64,000 nt of DNA from Cyathus striatus (GCA_025738555.1 JAOVFP010000014.1:2356001-2420000), one strand, 5' to 3'; shown: positions 20,199-33,739, numbered from the stretch's first letter. Notes: generated by a model not told the origin, from the letters alone. Made by a program: numbers and translations.

Positions 20199-20515
20199 AC
20201 TTTTAGGTGTCTTTTTCGAATCTTCTGTATCATTCTCAACTTCCTTAGTAATTTTTATTTTAATGTGACGTAGAGGCATACTTCCAATAGTTTGAACTGG
20301 GCTATTTACATCCTGCGTCTGCATTCCTGCCTCATTGAGTGACTGGAGTTTTATGCAAACTGTCACTGAGTTGAATGTGATACCCTATGTCCAAGTAGAG
20401 TGATTTTTATATAGAAATGAACCAAGATTTATGCTGTAAGCTGAAGACTTACAACCATTGGTGTAATCCATTCAATTACAGTATAATGAAATTTGGTCTT
20501 ATAATCGATCTATCA
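20199..20515 (-). pseudogene. Truncated copy of the seven-helix membrane protein (C-terminal exon only)
   Basis: On the minus strand the last exon is open: GITFNSVTVCIKLQSLNEAG to a stop near 20199. The end of the preceding exon (IEWITPMV before a GT donor) follows at about 20470-20510. Homology to the intact gene at 23762-25042 then stops, so the five upstream exons are missing. The reading frame kept in the last exon suggests a recent truncation. Confidence 0.65.
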
Positions 20516-20879
20516 CTAGAATATGTAAGGAAGCAAAACTGTATCATCAATAATTCTAAGATTAAAATAGCTACGAGTAATCGTTATAATTTATGAATTA
20601 ATGCAGTAATCGTGATTGCATAAGATCGCGCACGATGTCCCATCTCAGCTGAAACTTTGACTCAGCTTTTATGAAATGAATCGCTGAGTACTATAAGCAT
20701 GCATCTACCAGACCCTGGAGGTTGGTGTCATATATCACTGAAGTGAACTGTGAATATGATTCAATTAACAGATCTAACTACCTAGCGAGGATAAACATGA
20801 TCAGTTATTACAGCTATACCTGGATTTAGATGCTATTATTAATGGGATCGATTTCAAGGAAGAAGAAGCATACTACTTG

Positions 20880-22830
20880 GCTCATTCGCACTGCGTTAAT
20901 AATATTAATATCCGTGGGAAAATCGATGAAGGGACGGCTTGCGTGGTATCCTATGATCGACTTCATATTTACTGCGATAGGGCTTGCATGATGTAGTTAG
21001 TCGATCCAGAGTCAAATGAGTTACAGTAGGTGCACGATTGTGGCCAGTTGTGAACTTGCTTTTGAAATTGATAAGATAAATGCCCAACGCGCGCTACCCG
21101 TACAAGTAAAATTTCGGAATCCATTCCGGTTTCTCACGCTCGTCGCTGTTCATCTCGCTCTATTCGGCGACTGCCCTGACTCTGCCGAGTCCACCCAAGT
21201 CTGCTCAGCCTCATAGTCTACACCATCGCAGTCTCCTGCCCCTCGCTATCCCTCAACAACAAATACGTTCTCATCGTAGGATACGACATTCACTCCGTCA
21301 TGTCTACCTCAACCAACGTAAGCTATCTCCATCCACATCACAGTTACTGATGTCTGCTTTGTTTAGATTATTCTCATGTCTTATGAAAACAGCCATTCTA
21401 CTCCCAGCTGGGTGAGCGGTTGGAAACTTCATTCACTACCATCGTGACTGAAGACAATTTGTCTGTCTTAAACGTCTCTTGGCATCACGCAGACATCCTC
21501 CCGAGAGCCTCGTCATTCACTGTGCTGACACGAACACTGGGACAGGCAGTACGATGGTACGTGACGTGCCTTTTCCTTTCAAGCATTGTTATCAACTCAC
21601 ATTATAATGCTAATAGATACTGCTACTCCCCACCACCGATGGAGCTTCCATACCTTAGTGCAAATCCACTACCAGCTACCACCCTGTCTTATCATCCCTT
21701 GCTTCACGTCTCGTCCTCAGTCAGAAAGCTAACCGAATCTGCTTCCCCACCCACACATGAGCCCCGCATTATTACTGTGCCAGAGAGAATCCTGATGAGG
21801 AGTAGGTAACATTGAAAGTGCACATCGGGATGGCCTGGGGGACATGGCGAGCATACAAGATGAATCTGAAGGAGACCTTGAGGAACAAGGCGCAAACGAG
21901 GTCCTATCTCAGCACCTCTCCTTCACAATCTATTCCCCGCCTCAGATGGGACGTCCATTTCCAACCAGCCATTGTCTTCTACCTGCTCCCGCCTCCACCA
22001 TCCAACATTTTGCATCTTGTTAAAACGCACTCGAAGCTGTTTTGCCACTCACCCCTGAGCATCATGTTGCTCTTGTACTGAGGAGTAGGTGACGCCTGAA
22101 GAGGACATCGGGATAGGGATAGCACGGGGGATGGGGCAAACGTACAGGATGAATCAGATGGAGACCTTGATGGATGAGGAGCAAACGGGGTCTTATCTCA
22201 GTACCCCTCCTTCAGTCTACTACCCACCCCCAACGGAGTGTCCATTTCCAGTCAGCTACCATCTGCTACCTGCTCCCGCCTGCACCATCCAACGTTTTGT
22301 GTCTCTGCACTCGAAGCTGTTTTCCCGCCCACACCAGGGCACGGTGTGCTGTTGTGCTGCTGAGAATAGCGATGAGGTGTACATTATAGTTGGGGAGTAA
22401 GGCCGGATGAAGAAGAACACGTAGGGGACGAGGCGGAGTGGGGGATGAGGTCAGAGGATGAAGGAAGGCGTAATAGATGATATGAACGTTGTTCCTCTCC
22501 TAGCAGCTGTCATTCTGCGCTTTCATCTCGACCATCTCGCCTACTTCCCTTCACACCCGCTCGCGTATGGTCGGCCGTTACAGTGCCACACGACAACCTC
22601 ATGCCTCAACCACATCTCAGCGTTCTAGGAGAAGGGGTATTTCTCATCGTTGCCATCACTATCACTCCTTCTCGTCACACACGCGAATATGGTGTACTGT
22701 TACAACGGTACTCGACGACCTCTCGTCTGGACCACGTCCTACTGTTACGCAAAGTCAGGTATCCAATCATCGATTTTATATATTCTGAGATGGGGCTTGC
22801 AAGGTGTGATTAATCGCTCCGAGTTCATTG
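20880..22830. repeat. Dispersed repeat R, copy 2
   Basis: Contains the ordered R blocks: GAAAATCGATGAAGGGACGG, GATAGGGCTTGCATGATG, TTGAAATTGATAAGATAAAT with CCCAACGCGCGCTACC, CCATTCCGGTTTCTCACGCT, and CACCATCGCAGTCTCCTGCC. Two internal near-copies (about 21790-22080 and 22080-22400) share GAGGAGTAGGT and GAATCTGAAGGAGACCTTGA-like words, so the 3' half is internally duplicated. No supported protein. Confidence 0.55.
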
Positions 22831-23761
22831 ATGGTTAATCATATATATTGACAATGATAGCGCAAACTATCATGCTTGTGTTTGTATATCGTGACATTGC
22901 AGGTTATTATGTCGGCACTAATTCATCAACTATGTATCTGATTCTCGCCCAAGTTCAGGTAAGCAGTCTTATCGTACTATAGTTTTCAATGTTAGTCCTA
23001 AATTAACTATATCGAGTAGGCTCTTGCACCCATGCTTGTAATCTATCGAGTGATGCAAGGAAAGGCAAGGTCGAGAAATACCTTTGCGCAAATTACGAAG
23101 TCCCATTCTAATACTATTAGGATGGAAACTGCATGATTTTGTAGAGCCCATACTTACTCCTAATGCCATTATGCCGTGCACCGCTGCTATGTGAATGGGA
23201 TAGGGTGTGCATATTTTTCTGTCCATTAAGTTAGGCACACAGTTAATATGGATAACCCGCTTTTGAAGTTGATGAAATAAATGCCCAATGCGCGCTACTA
23301 GGTTAGTAGTTCCAGTTTCTCATGGTCAAAGCTCGCATGTTCAGAGGTCAACTTGCACATCTTACATGATTCGTGAAGATTTCATAGTCAGCCTATGGAC
23401 AACTGAAACGAGTCACGTATCAGCCATATCCCAAATGGCCCTTCATCGTTTATTATACTGACGCTACTTATGTCGAACTGATCATTCTACGGATGTGCGT
23501 CTTCTTAGTACTTTCCAAAGGCTTGCATGCACGACAAACAGACGATCAACCCCTACGTCACACTAGCTCCCAGAATCTACTTTATATACTAAACAGTTAT
23601 CCAAAAGCTGTCCTTCTTTAGCCGCACCTCCGCCATATTTTACCCCGATTCAAATCATAGTTTATATCTATGTTGTAAACAATACATGCTGAAAGTAAAG
23701 ACGAGTTTTACGTTTTTCTGGATGTAGCACCCCCGAAACTTACCTTGGAGAAACCGCTTCA
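22831..23761. other. R fragment and 3' flank of membrane-protein gene
   Basis: About 23255-23330 repeats the R block TTTGAAGTTGATGAAATAAA with CCCAATGCGCGCTACT. The remainder is the flank shared with 19.8-20.2 kb and 30.8-31.1 kb. No coding signal is seen. Confidence 0.45.
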
Positions 23762-25042
23762 TTATACGGAACTTTCGGGTGTCCTTTTCGAATCTTCCAA
23801 GTCATTCTCAACTTCTTCGGTAATGTTTATATTAATGCGATGCAGAGGCATACTTCCAATGGTTTGAACTGGGTTATTTGCACTCTGCGTCTGCGTTCCT
23901 GCTTCCTTGAGTGACTGGAGTTTTACGCGGACAGTGACTGAGTTAAATGTGATACCCTATATGATATATCGAAGCCGATTAGTGTTTAAATACACAAACA
24001 TCGTAAACTGCAGACTTACAACTATCGGAGTAACCCATTCAAGTACAACAAATTGATAGTTGCGGAATGCGCAGGCAAAAACCAAAAGTATGAATTCCGT
24101 TATTATCTGTAGAGCAGCAGACTCTATCAGAATCCATATAATGGAGAGTAATCTTCCTTCGCCAACATAATAATTCGATGAATTTCGGTGTACAATCCAA
24201 ATCCGGTAGCTTATGAGTCCAACAGTCATAACACTCAAGATGAAGGCAACCGAGTAGTATGTTGGGATCAAACTATTATACACAATAACATCGAATGTCG
24301 AGCCACCTTTGGTATGTGCGGCACATATGAGACAGCCAGCAACTATTCACAATTTTAAGCGTTTCGAAAGCACGGCAACTTGCGAGAACATTGTACCTAT
24401 ATTTATTGCAAGTAATATAGTTGGCAAAACAATGATCTTCCAGCTGTAGCTCCATAGCACCCATGTACGATATATCTAACAATTTGTTTAAAGCATTTCT
24501 ACACAGGCAAGAACACTATAAACTCACCGCCGCAGCACTACCAAGGGTTTGTTGAATTCCAAAAAGAATGTTTTTAAGAATCATGTGCCAAGTTCCGAGG
24601 TTTCTAAGATATACAGCTGGTCCTGAAGGACCATTACGATTATCAACGTAACCATGGAGAAGGCGATAGAAATTAATAGTGAGGTGACATGTAGCGACAA
24701 AAAACAAAATGGTGGAAAAGCCTATCATGACCTTTAAAGCATTTGATCATTAACTTGCTTCCACCTTGATACAGTAATTTAATTACCAATGTATGATTAC
24801 CCTGTTTTCCCCTGTTGTAGGTGGGGCCAAAGTACAAGTAAAGTGTCACTCCAAAAAGACATAAAAAAAGACCTGCATTGCGAGTTAATGAGGACCTCAA
24901 AATTGTAGTGTACCAAATCGTTACCATATACCAGTGCCTAAAGTCAAAGAGTTAATGGTTAACTATTGTGCATCTCATGATCGATCCTTACCTCAAAGTA
25001 TTCGGCGATAATGTATGCTTTTTCGAAAGAAATTTGACCCAT
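23762..25042 (-). CDS. Basidiomycete seven-helix integral membrane protein (unknown function)
   Basis: Start ATG 25042 (MGQISFEKAYIIAEYFE, exon 24992-25042). It continues through short exons to a stop at 23762. Exons carry: LFLCLFGVTLYLYFGPTY (helix); FSTILFFVATCHLTINFYRLLHGY then a pre-helix loop; IYRTWVLWSYSWKIIVLPTI; a long exon with PTYYSVAFILSVMTVGLISY, RIWIVHRNS and ESAALQIITEFILLVFACAF; and the final exon 23762-23956 GITFNSVTVRVKLQSLKEAG. Helix order and the R-x-W and ESAALQ motifs match a widespread agaricomycete multi-pass family with no assigned role. Small exon boundaries near 24900-24940 are uncertain. It is the intact member of a local set with broken copies at 20.2 and 31.1-32.1 kb. 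Confidence 0.7.
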
Positions 25043-25715
25043 AGTTAGGGGGAAGCTTTAATGTTTTCAGAGAGGAACAAACGACACCATACAGGAAATT
25101 GCGCCTCGTATTATAGGGATCAGGACACCCATAAACCGCACATCGGATCAGTGGGGCGGTACGAGACAGTTTTGCACTACTTCAAAGTGGGCTAATGTGA
25201 GTGGTAATACATCTAAGTTTAGTGCATAATTGGACCAGCTTGTTTATGAAATGCAATGGTTCCTGAAGTGGCTAGTTGTTTTATATACATCCCTGTGCAA
25301 GCGGCCATGATTCATTGTATAAGTCGATGTACAGAGCCTCTATCCCTAAATACATTCATCTCCCGGGATCCTGAGGCTTGTGGAATCCTGAAGTGTATGT
25401 GATTTGACTGACAGAGCCAGCTACTTAAGTTCTTACATAACGATATACCTGTCTGTTCGAATGCGTGGTTTAGTTGGACATAGATGCGATGTCATAATTT
25501 ACAATTATAATGCGCATGCCCTGCTATTAGTAATAATAGTGGGGTCGATTGCGAGGAATAAGAACCATATAATAAGTATCCATGGGAAGATCGATGAACA
25601 GGAAGGCGTGATATCCTATCAGCGATTAATATTTAATGGGTTAGGACAGTTGTAGACGCGCATTTGAAGTTGATAGGATAAGCGCTTAATGCGCTCTAAT
25701 TTCGTTGGTTCAATG

Positions 25716-27010
25716 TAGTGTTGCCGCGAGGTGAGGTGAGGTGTTACCAAGGGTCGGCTAATTCACCTCGAGGCAGCCCGAGGCGATATCGATTTACCCC
25801 CGAGACGACCCACTGTATGCATCTGTTTGGTTGGTATAGCTTCTAATAAACCTATGTAGGCATAAGTATACTATGCTAAATATTTCAGACAATTGTGTAG
25901 TACAAGCTACTAAGTATTGGACAAAACCATTAGTGATTCAACTGAGTGTAGTGCTACCCTTTCATTATAATATCCTCCATAACCGACGAGTCAAGATCTA
26001 TTATAATAGCACACTCACCAGAGGTCATTAAACCTTCCGTAAAATTGAGGCATTTAGAACGCGTTAGGTAGTTGAGAATTTGAAGTCCCTATATTATATC
26101 CGAGTTAACTATAATCGACAGAGCATAAGTATCTATCTGTCTCTTTGCTTGATGAGAACACTCACTCACAAGATACAGCGGAAGCCTGAGCTGGAATAAT
26201 ATCAAGTGCAATACGATAATTAAAGAATGGGGAGATCGAAACATTAGCTCTAAAGGTAAATATAATGTTAGCAAATGAAGAGGGAACCAAGACTGCATAG
26301 AATTTACCTCCTAGAACACAACCAGATCAAACAAACTCTTCGTCGACGGCAGCAATGTCTTCACATCTGAGTTCTACATTGGAAATATGTCGAGGAAGAA
26401 CAGGTAGCTGTGAGTCTTGGAGGGAACTTGGAAGTCGACGTGCTGACAATTGATAAGCTCCCAGAAGAAAGGCTTCTGGAAGAGCTTTCATTTGTGTGCC
26501 TTCCACTTCGTGCGCGATACCCAGAACCAAGCCTCTTATTCTTTGTAGCATTCAATAAAGTTCCTCATAGACTGGGAGGATGAGTGATAGGGTCGGAAGG
26601 CCCGTGCCGCCTGTGCAATTTTCTTTGAACTTTGCAGTGTTTCCTTTGCCATAAAATAATACCTATGGCAACAGCCGTTTACGCCAAGTACATAAGCAGA
26701 GTGAAAAAGCGAGTCTGTTAAGGAGTTCGTAACGCAGTACGTACAGCGCTGAGTGCATAGGAGTAGAAGTCGCGTCTCGGAGGCGCGCGGCGCGTTGACA
26801 AGGAAGTAAGTACACGTTGAAACACGTGAGGGAAAGTAATTGTTCAGAACGTTCATGTTTGACTCGTTACCTCAAGATACACCTTGACTCAGCGTTACAC
26901 CTTGACTTAGCGTTACCAAGGTACCTTGAGGTGCCGGGAGAGGGAGTTGGGGCGCCTCAAGGTACCTTCGCCTCGGTGACATGTTGACAACTCACCCTGC
27001 GGCAACACTA
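25716..27010. mobile_element. hAT-type element, 1,295 bases, perfect 8-base duplication
   Basis: Ends are inverted: TAGTGTTGCCGCGAGGTGAG at 25716 and CTCACCCTGCGGCAACACTA ending at 27010. Both flanks are GTTCAATG (25708-25715 and 27011-27018). An 8-base duplication with TAGNGTTG-type ends is the hAT signature. Both ends carry several GAGGTGAGGTG or CCTTGAGGTACC-like words. The element is too short for a complete transposase and holds only a degenerate coding stretch. Confidence 0.85.
26080..26860 (-). pseudogene. hAT transposase remnant inside the 1.3 kb element
   Basis: On the minus strand, a frame with AKETLQSSKKIAQAARAF is followed, in a shifted frame, by RPTLSLILPVYEEL. The latter resembles the P-T-L-x-x-x-L-P-x-Y-E-x-L segment of hAT transposases. 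A basic Arg/Ser-rich stretch follows. Several frame changes are needed, the DNA-binding zinc finger is absent, and the dimerisation domain was not found. Internal deletion derivative of a longer hAT element. Confidence 0.45.
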
Positions 27011-28980
27011 GTTCAATGTCCGTTCCGGTTTCTCACGCTAGGCGCTGTTCGTCGCATGCTCCGACTCGTCTTCGCGTACGGTGACCACCATCCTCTGCTC
27101 GTCGTCGACACCGTCGCAGTCTCCTACATACGAACATGCTCTAACTATAGGCCATCGACATCACAATTTGTCATATCTACTACCTTCATTACCACATCAC
27201 AACTACCGGCCGATGCCTACCATGTTTAGGTCCTTCTCATGTCTCATGAACAACAGCCCTTCTACTCGCAGCTTGTTGGGAACGATGGGTGATAGAGCTC
27301 AGATAGGGATAGAGTGGGCAGATGTAAGCATTCTTCGTTAATGAGGTCGTTGGTAGTCTTAGCTGTAGTGACAATGTCGGTTATCGGTAGACACCCAGCG
27401 TTCAGCTCATGCCCTCATGCACTGCTACTGAGGATTACTTGCGCGTCGTAAACGTCTCATAGCGCCCTGTGGACACTTTCGAGCATGTACCTGCGACGGC
27501 TTTATGGCATTCGACTGCCCTGACTCCTCCCTTTGCTCGTCATCCACACCATCGCAGTCTCCCGCTCTCATCATATCACACGACGTTCACTGCCTCAATC
27601 AACGTAAGCTATCTTCGGTATCCCTGTCTACATCCCACCGATGACCACCAATGACTACTATGTTAGATTATTCTCGTGTCGTATGAAAAGCAGCCCTTCT
27701 CCAGCCAGATTATTAGGAACGATGGCTTAGATGGGGACGGAGAAGGTAGATGGTAAGCACTTTTGGTCAATGGGGTCGTTGATAGCATCGCCCTAGATGT
27801 CGGTTACTAGACTACACCGGGAAAGATGATACACATCTCCAGGCCTCACTCAGTGCAATCGTGACCGGAGGCAGTCCCTTGGAACCTTTGGGCCCCCGGA
27901 CATACCTGTGCATCCTTCTGAGAGTCTAGTCATAATCGTTCACTGCGCTGCCACGAATGCTGGGACGAGCGGTGCGACGGTACGTGTCTTTTCCCTTCGA
28001 GTATTTACATCAACTTATGTACACTATAATAGATACTTCTACTCCCCGCACCCAACAGGGTGCACAATTCGTAGTGAATATCCTATCCTGGCTGGTCCTT
28101 GCCTCGACCATCCTACTCCTTACGCCAAGGCAGGGCGTTGATGTAGTTGAGGATCTCGATAGGGAGTACGTTTCAGTTAGAGAAGAACACGGGATGAAAA
28201 CACATGAGGGACGAAGCGAAAGTTGGAGACGAGGTCATGAGGACGAAGGACGGCGTGATGATGATGACCTTTAGGAACGAAGCGCAAACGATGTCCTATC
28301 TCAGTACCTCTCCTTCAGTCTACTCCCCACCCCCGACGGAGCGTCGATTTCCAACCAGTTCCCGCCTCCACCATCCACGTTTCCGCACTCAAAGCTGTTT
28401 CCCCACCTATGTTAGAGCCCAGGGTTGCGATTGTGCTGTTAAGGATACCGATGGGGAGTATGTTATAGTTGGGGAGGAAGAAGGGATGAAGAACACGTAG
28501 GGGACGAAGATAATGGGGGGGACAGGGTCATGAGGGCGAAGAGGGCGTGATCGATGATACGATAGTCGCTCCTCCCCCTCATTCCACGCTCTCGCGTCCA
28601 TCGTCCTGCCGTCCTTCTCTCTTATCACCTGCGTATTGTCGGTCATTGCATAGCTACATGACGACCTCTTACCTCAAGCACGTCTGACTGCTCGAGAAGA
28701 AGCGGTTATTTCTCACATCTTTCATCCTACCCTCTCGCCACTCTCTCGTGTACGGCGGCCTTTATAACGGTACTCGTTGATCTCTTGCAGCAACCTCGTC
28801 TCAAAAAGTGGATTATCTCCACCCTACTTTCTTGCAACTGGTCCTATCCATAGCAGCTGTCCTTCGCTTGCTGCTCTCTCGTATCCGCCATCTTGCCATC
28901 CACGCTTCTCGACCATTACAACACCGCTCGATGACATCTCCTGAACCACAGCCTGGCCCTATCACCAGGTCGAGATGTTA

Positions 28981-31130
28981 CGATACTCTAAGACCTCTAT
29001 CGTGAATCAAAGCGAAATTTCGAAAACTCTACTACTACATGTGCAGACGAGGATATCGAAGTGGATACCGGGGAAGATGGGGGATAAAGAAGACGCATGG
29101 AGTGCGGAGAGCATGAGGAAACAGGGGGAGAGGGGGATGTGGAGGTGTTTTGGACCGTACATGATACCGACGTTGCTCACCTTGGCTAAGGAAGGGTAAT
29201 TTAGGTGGTTCGTCTGGGGGACGAAAACTGACACCATACACGGTGTAAAGGCACCAGATAAATGAACAGTTACGCCAATATTTACACGGTGTAACTTTCG
29301 AGAGGAAAAAAAAATGCTATTCTTTAATTACTTAACTTGATTTAACATACTATAAGTTATAATGTTTTTGAAAATGCAGTCAAAATCAAGTCAAAATGTA
29401 ACAGTACTTACTTTATCGGTCCGTTGAACAGTTTATCGCAAGTCAGTGGCTGAGAATCCAAGATGCTTGCAGATGAATCTCACATGGCTCAGAGATCATC
29501 GTGAGAATGGGGCTTTGAGGATATCGAAGTTGACAAAGGACGGGTGTGTTCTGCCCACTTTCAGCTCTTGTCGCGACTGACTGGTCCTTTTCTAGGTTGC
29601 TGAAGATCCCAGCGTTCCAGGAACAGAGAGTGAAGTTGATGAGCCTGTTGGTTCCCAAGTTCAGATTAATAGCAACCTCTAATAGACACAAGACAAAAGA
29701 TTTACATATACGCATCACGGACAATCAATTACACAGGTACAGAAGTACATACATTCTCATGTTTTATCTAGACATACCATGCAAGGTTCAATTAGAATCT
29801 TCGTGTTTCTGCCAAATAGTTTATAACTACTTAAATTCAATTTGAATAGTCAAAACTCAAAGGCTGGCTGGGTTCGTATCATTCGGTGGTCTTGCTTGGG
29901 TCTTGCCTCGGCTAGTGTGCGAGCCTGATACTCCTTGTTAAGCCTTCCGAAAAGGTACCTAATCTACCGGATAGCGGTTGATTCAAACATATTGCATCTC
30001 GGTGTATAAAATGCACTGTAGTATTGTAAAATATAAAGAATAAACTGGGCACGTAAATGTGTTTAAGCTATAGTTCTAGTAGTTTATGCTAGGTCCCCTC
30101 GGTTGTAATATCACTCTTCCATGTGTTGTTGTAAGTATCCCAACACATTTATGCAACGATGAAGGATCATACTTACAATATCAAAAATTCAATAAGATAG
30201 TATATCATTCAAATTCTTTACGTTGAATTTATGATCTACTAACTTTTATCTCTCACTTAATCGCAGCTTTACTTGTAAATTATGACTTGTGTCCTATAAC
30301 CCACAAAATCTTCATGGGAATACAAAGAATGCGAGATGCTATATATGAACGCACAGCAAAGGAATTTGAATGTGCATTGAGTTTGACGGTGAGTAATGGT
30401 GAGCGGAGGAGCGTGGGAACTACTTACTTTCCGGTGCTAAAACATACAAAAAGATGGAAAATACTGTATAAAGCAGAGTCAAATGCGCTTCATATTATGT
30501 AGGAAATATTGCATTCATATATAAACCGGATGAATTAAGAAAACCAGCAATTCCATAATGCAGTATGGATACGGCACACGGCACAACCGATTTACGGCGG
30601 GCGCGACTTTTTCAACACTTGGAACTTCATATATTAATGCTGAAACGCCGGCGCCATATCCTGTTACATCTCGCGCCGGCACATCGGTACCCCTCAGCGT
30701 CCACTAAGATCCCCGGTTCACCCCTAAGCTCTAGTATGCCCCATTCCAAAGGATTCCACTTCGTTTTGAGGGCCTTTGCTTCATTACAAACTTGTCTGTT
30801 ATGTTCTCCTTTATATTGTTCTTAACGCCTCTATTTCGTTTGGAAGCATCCACACGAGCATCCCCGCCATACTTGAGCGCTGACTCTCATGTAGGACTAC
30901 TGGGACGATGGCACCGTATGTCTCTCGCGCTGGGACACCGACATCCTATCCCACACCAGCTTCTCCAGTTGGACATGTATCATAGACAGGGAGGACTATT
31001 ATTACCGTTTATTATACTGACACAGGTAATCAACCTCTGCATCATACCAGTTCCTAGCACCAAAATCGAGTTCGTGTACTTAGTAGCTATCCGTTGTTAG
31101 CTGCACCCCCATTAGGCTTCACGCCGATCC
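28981..31130. other. No gene recognised; mixed repeat debris
   Basis: 29.28-30.55 kb is AT-rich with no supported exons. Two words (ACACGGTGTAAA, TTTACACGGTGTAAC) near 29235 and 29285 form a small inverted pair. 30.55-31.1 kb is GC-richer and partly matches the 3' flank duplicated at 19.8 and 23.4 kb. Open frames up to 102 codons show no motif or plausible composition. Confidence 0.4.
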
Positions 31131-31149
31131 CTCCCCCAAAACTTCCCTT

Positions 31150-32073
31150 TGAGACTTCTGCATCATTCTCAACTTATTTGGTAATGTTTATTTTAAAGTG
31201 ATGCATAGGCATACTTCCAATAGTTTGAACTGGGTTGTTTTCATCCTTTATCTGCATTCCAGCCTCTTTGAGTGACTGGAGTTTATGCAAACTGTGACTG
31301 AGTTGAATGTGATACCCTACATCCAAGCAGCGTGTCTTTATTTAAAACAAATGAACCAAGAATTATGTTGTGAGCTGAAGACTTACAACCATTGGTGTAA
31401 TTCATTCAATTACAATATATCGAAAGTTGTTGTGTGAGAAGAGGGAAATCAAAAGCATGAATTCCGTTATTATCTGAAGAGCAGCGGATTCAATTAAAAT
31501 CCACATAGTGGAAAGTAGTCTTCCTTTGCCAAAATGATAATTGGCTGCATTTCGGTGTGTAACCCAGATCCGGTAGCTCATGAGTCCAACAGTCGTAACA
31601 CTCGAAGCGAAGGCAATCGAATTGTATGTCCGACCTAACCTGTCAAACACAGTGACACTGAATATCGAACCAACCTCAGTATATGCTGCACAAATGAGGG
31701 AGCCAGCGACTATTCACAATTGTAAGCATGATACTGTAGGGTATTGGCAACTGGCGAGAAAAGCGTACTTATATTAATTGCAAGTAATATAATTGGAAAA
31801 ACAACCACCTTCCTGTCTTCCCTTGTTATAAGTGGGATTAAAGTATAGGTACAGTATCACCCCAAAGAGGCATAGGAAGAGACCTATGTTGCGGGTTAAT
31901 ATTGACTTTAATATCTTACAGTGCAGCTAGTACTTAATCCTTACCATATACCAATCCCTGAAATCAAGGAATTAATGATTAGCTGACGCATCTCACCAAT
32001 ATTAAACTGAACTTACCTCGAAGTAAGCAGCGAGAAGGTATGCTTTTTCGAGAGAAATTTGACCCATAGTTAG
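31150..32073 (-). pseudogene. Broken second copy of the seven-helix membrane protein
   Basis: Homologous to 23762-25042 along most of its length. It keeps the start MGQISLEKAYLLAAYFE-like exon near 32070, ILTRNIGLFLCLFGVILYLY, and GLMSYRIWVTHRNAANYHFG. It lacks the FSTILFFVATCHL exon: the sequence passes directly between its neighbours near 31810. In the last exon one A is lost in the VKLQSL equivalent, shifting frame, and a TAA replaces the Glu codon before VENDxED. It is therefore a pseudogene with at least one internal deletion, one frameshift and one stop. Confidence 0.7.
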
Positions 32074-32079
32074 TGGTGG

Positions 32080-33700
32080 CTTTAATGTTTTCAAGACACC
32101 TTACAGGGTTGTGTCTCGTATTATACGGATCCGAACACTCAGAAAATGCACATCGGATCAAGGGGTTGATACAAGGCAGTTCTGGAACTAAAGTGCATTA
32201 ATGTAAGTCGTCATCCATCTTAGCTAATTGTATAGTAATTGGAGGAATATTTCTGAAAAGCAATGGCTGCTAACCTGGCTGGTTCGTTGATATACATCCC
32301 TGTACAAGGGGCCATGATTAGTTGTACAAGTCAATGAATAGACCTTCTACATGAATGGATACCAGCTCGCAGGGCAGCCGGAAATATACACGTACGTCAT
32401 TGCTGGTTTCAGCATGCACAGTAAAACATTAATTACTCATAAAAATATGACATCAATATCCGCTTGATATTTATATTCTACGGTCATTCCACGTAGTGAG
32501 GGTCTGGTATGGTACAGGAAATTTATTTTAGTTAGTATATTTTCATATAATACACTGGACTCTTAAGATTTACGAATTCAAGAATTTGTATTGTAATGTG
32601 CACTCACAATGGCTGAGTCATTTGGAGGATCAAGGTAACTAAATATTGCACATATATCAAATAGTGCACACTCACGATAAGTTAGAACGGAATATCGTCA
32701 TAGACTGGGGGCAAAACATTTAAATAAAATTCTCATAAAAAGATATGGTCCGTGGTTTTCCCACGGCCACAATCCTAATTTCTAAATGATGTTGCCTGTA
32801 AAATTTGAATGGATATAAGCATGTTACATGCGTTTTTCCACTTGCAAAATAGTCGGATTGAGATGCCCGGCCGGAGTGACTTCGGAGCGTATCGTCTCAT
32901 ATCGTCCACCATGATCGCACACGATGTCCTTTATGACTCATCCGACTAGTGCGACATCATAACAGCACTATTGACAGACATCTACCGAATTCTAATGCCA
33001 TAGTTATCGGATCCGGAGGAGACGTGCAGACGGAGAGCCTTACAGGGAGAAATATATATGCACATGTAATCCGCTATCGCCCTCGGTGCCGACATCATAT
33101 CGGTATACACAAGTTATAATAACCTCATGTAATCTGCTATCGCCCTTGCGCCGATATCATATCAGTAGGTATTATTCATATTAGCATTTATAACCGCTGA
33201 CTAACCTAATTGTATGGCTGTTCGCAGAGAGTGGTCACCATTAATCAGTTCACCAGTAACATCACCTACTGACATTACTTTTTCGATTTTTTCGACTAAT
33301 ACTCTGTTCGACCGCCCATGACTACTAGTACTATGTCCTGCTCTTAATGTCCGCTCAGCGCTCAGCGCTCAAGCCACACTTATCGCCGATGTTTTAATGC
33401 GTCACATCAGCTGGGAGAGTCGATGCGTCTTATAATCGATCTGGAATCAAAAGCTACCTCATCGATAATTCCAAGATAAAAATAATTGTGGGTACTTAGC
33501 TTATAAGTTATCGTGGCCATTATTAGGACCCACGACATATGGGCCAAGGGTTGTTCCGCGAAGCGGACAAATTTTTGAAATTTGACCCCTTAGGACGTTC
33601 CAGATACGGACAGATTTCGAGCCCTTCTGAGCAAAAGGCAGTTCCAAAAATGTGGACAGCCTTGGTCTCTATCTAGATCTGTGGGTCGTTCTGTGGTCTG
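32080..33700. other. No gene recognised
   Basis: AT-rich sequence duplicated in part from the 5' flank of the membrane-protein gene (CATCCCTGTACAAGGGGCCA resembles 25287-25310). Two direct copies of about 64 bases lie at 33060-33180 (GTAATCCGCTATCGCCCT with CATATCGGTATACAC variants). A short GTTCC/CGGAC-rich block at 33550-33660 resembles 35360-35550. Confidence 0.4.
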
Positions 33701-33739
33701 GACACGAATTACCATATAGCGTGCCCTCTCCAATCGGTA

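Larger units (their letters stand above)
25550..28980. repeat. Dispersed repeat R, copy 3, interrupted by a hAT element
   Basis: R blocks start at about 25575 (CATGGGAAGATCGATGAACA) and reach the GCGCTTAATGCGCTCTAATT block at about 25700. They resume after the hAT insertion at 27011 with CGTTCCGGTTTCTCACGCTA and CACCGTCGCAGTCTCC. Further internal units run to about 28980, including two copies of the TTACTCGTCATCCAC and CATCGCAGTCTCCCGC-like section. Removing the insertion restores continuity with copies 1 and 2. Confidence 0.6.
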
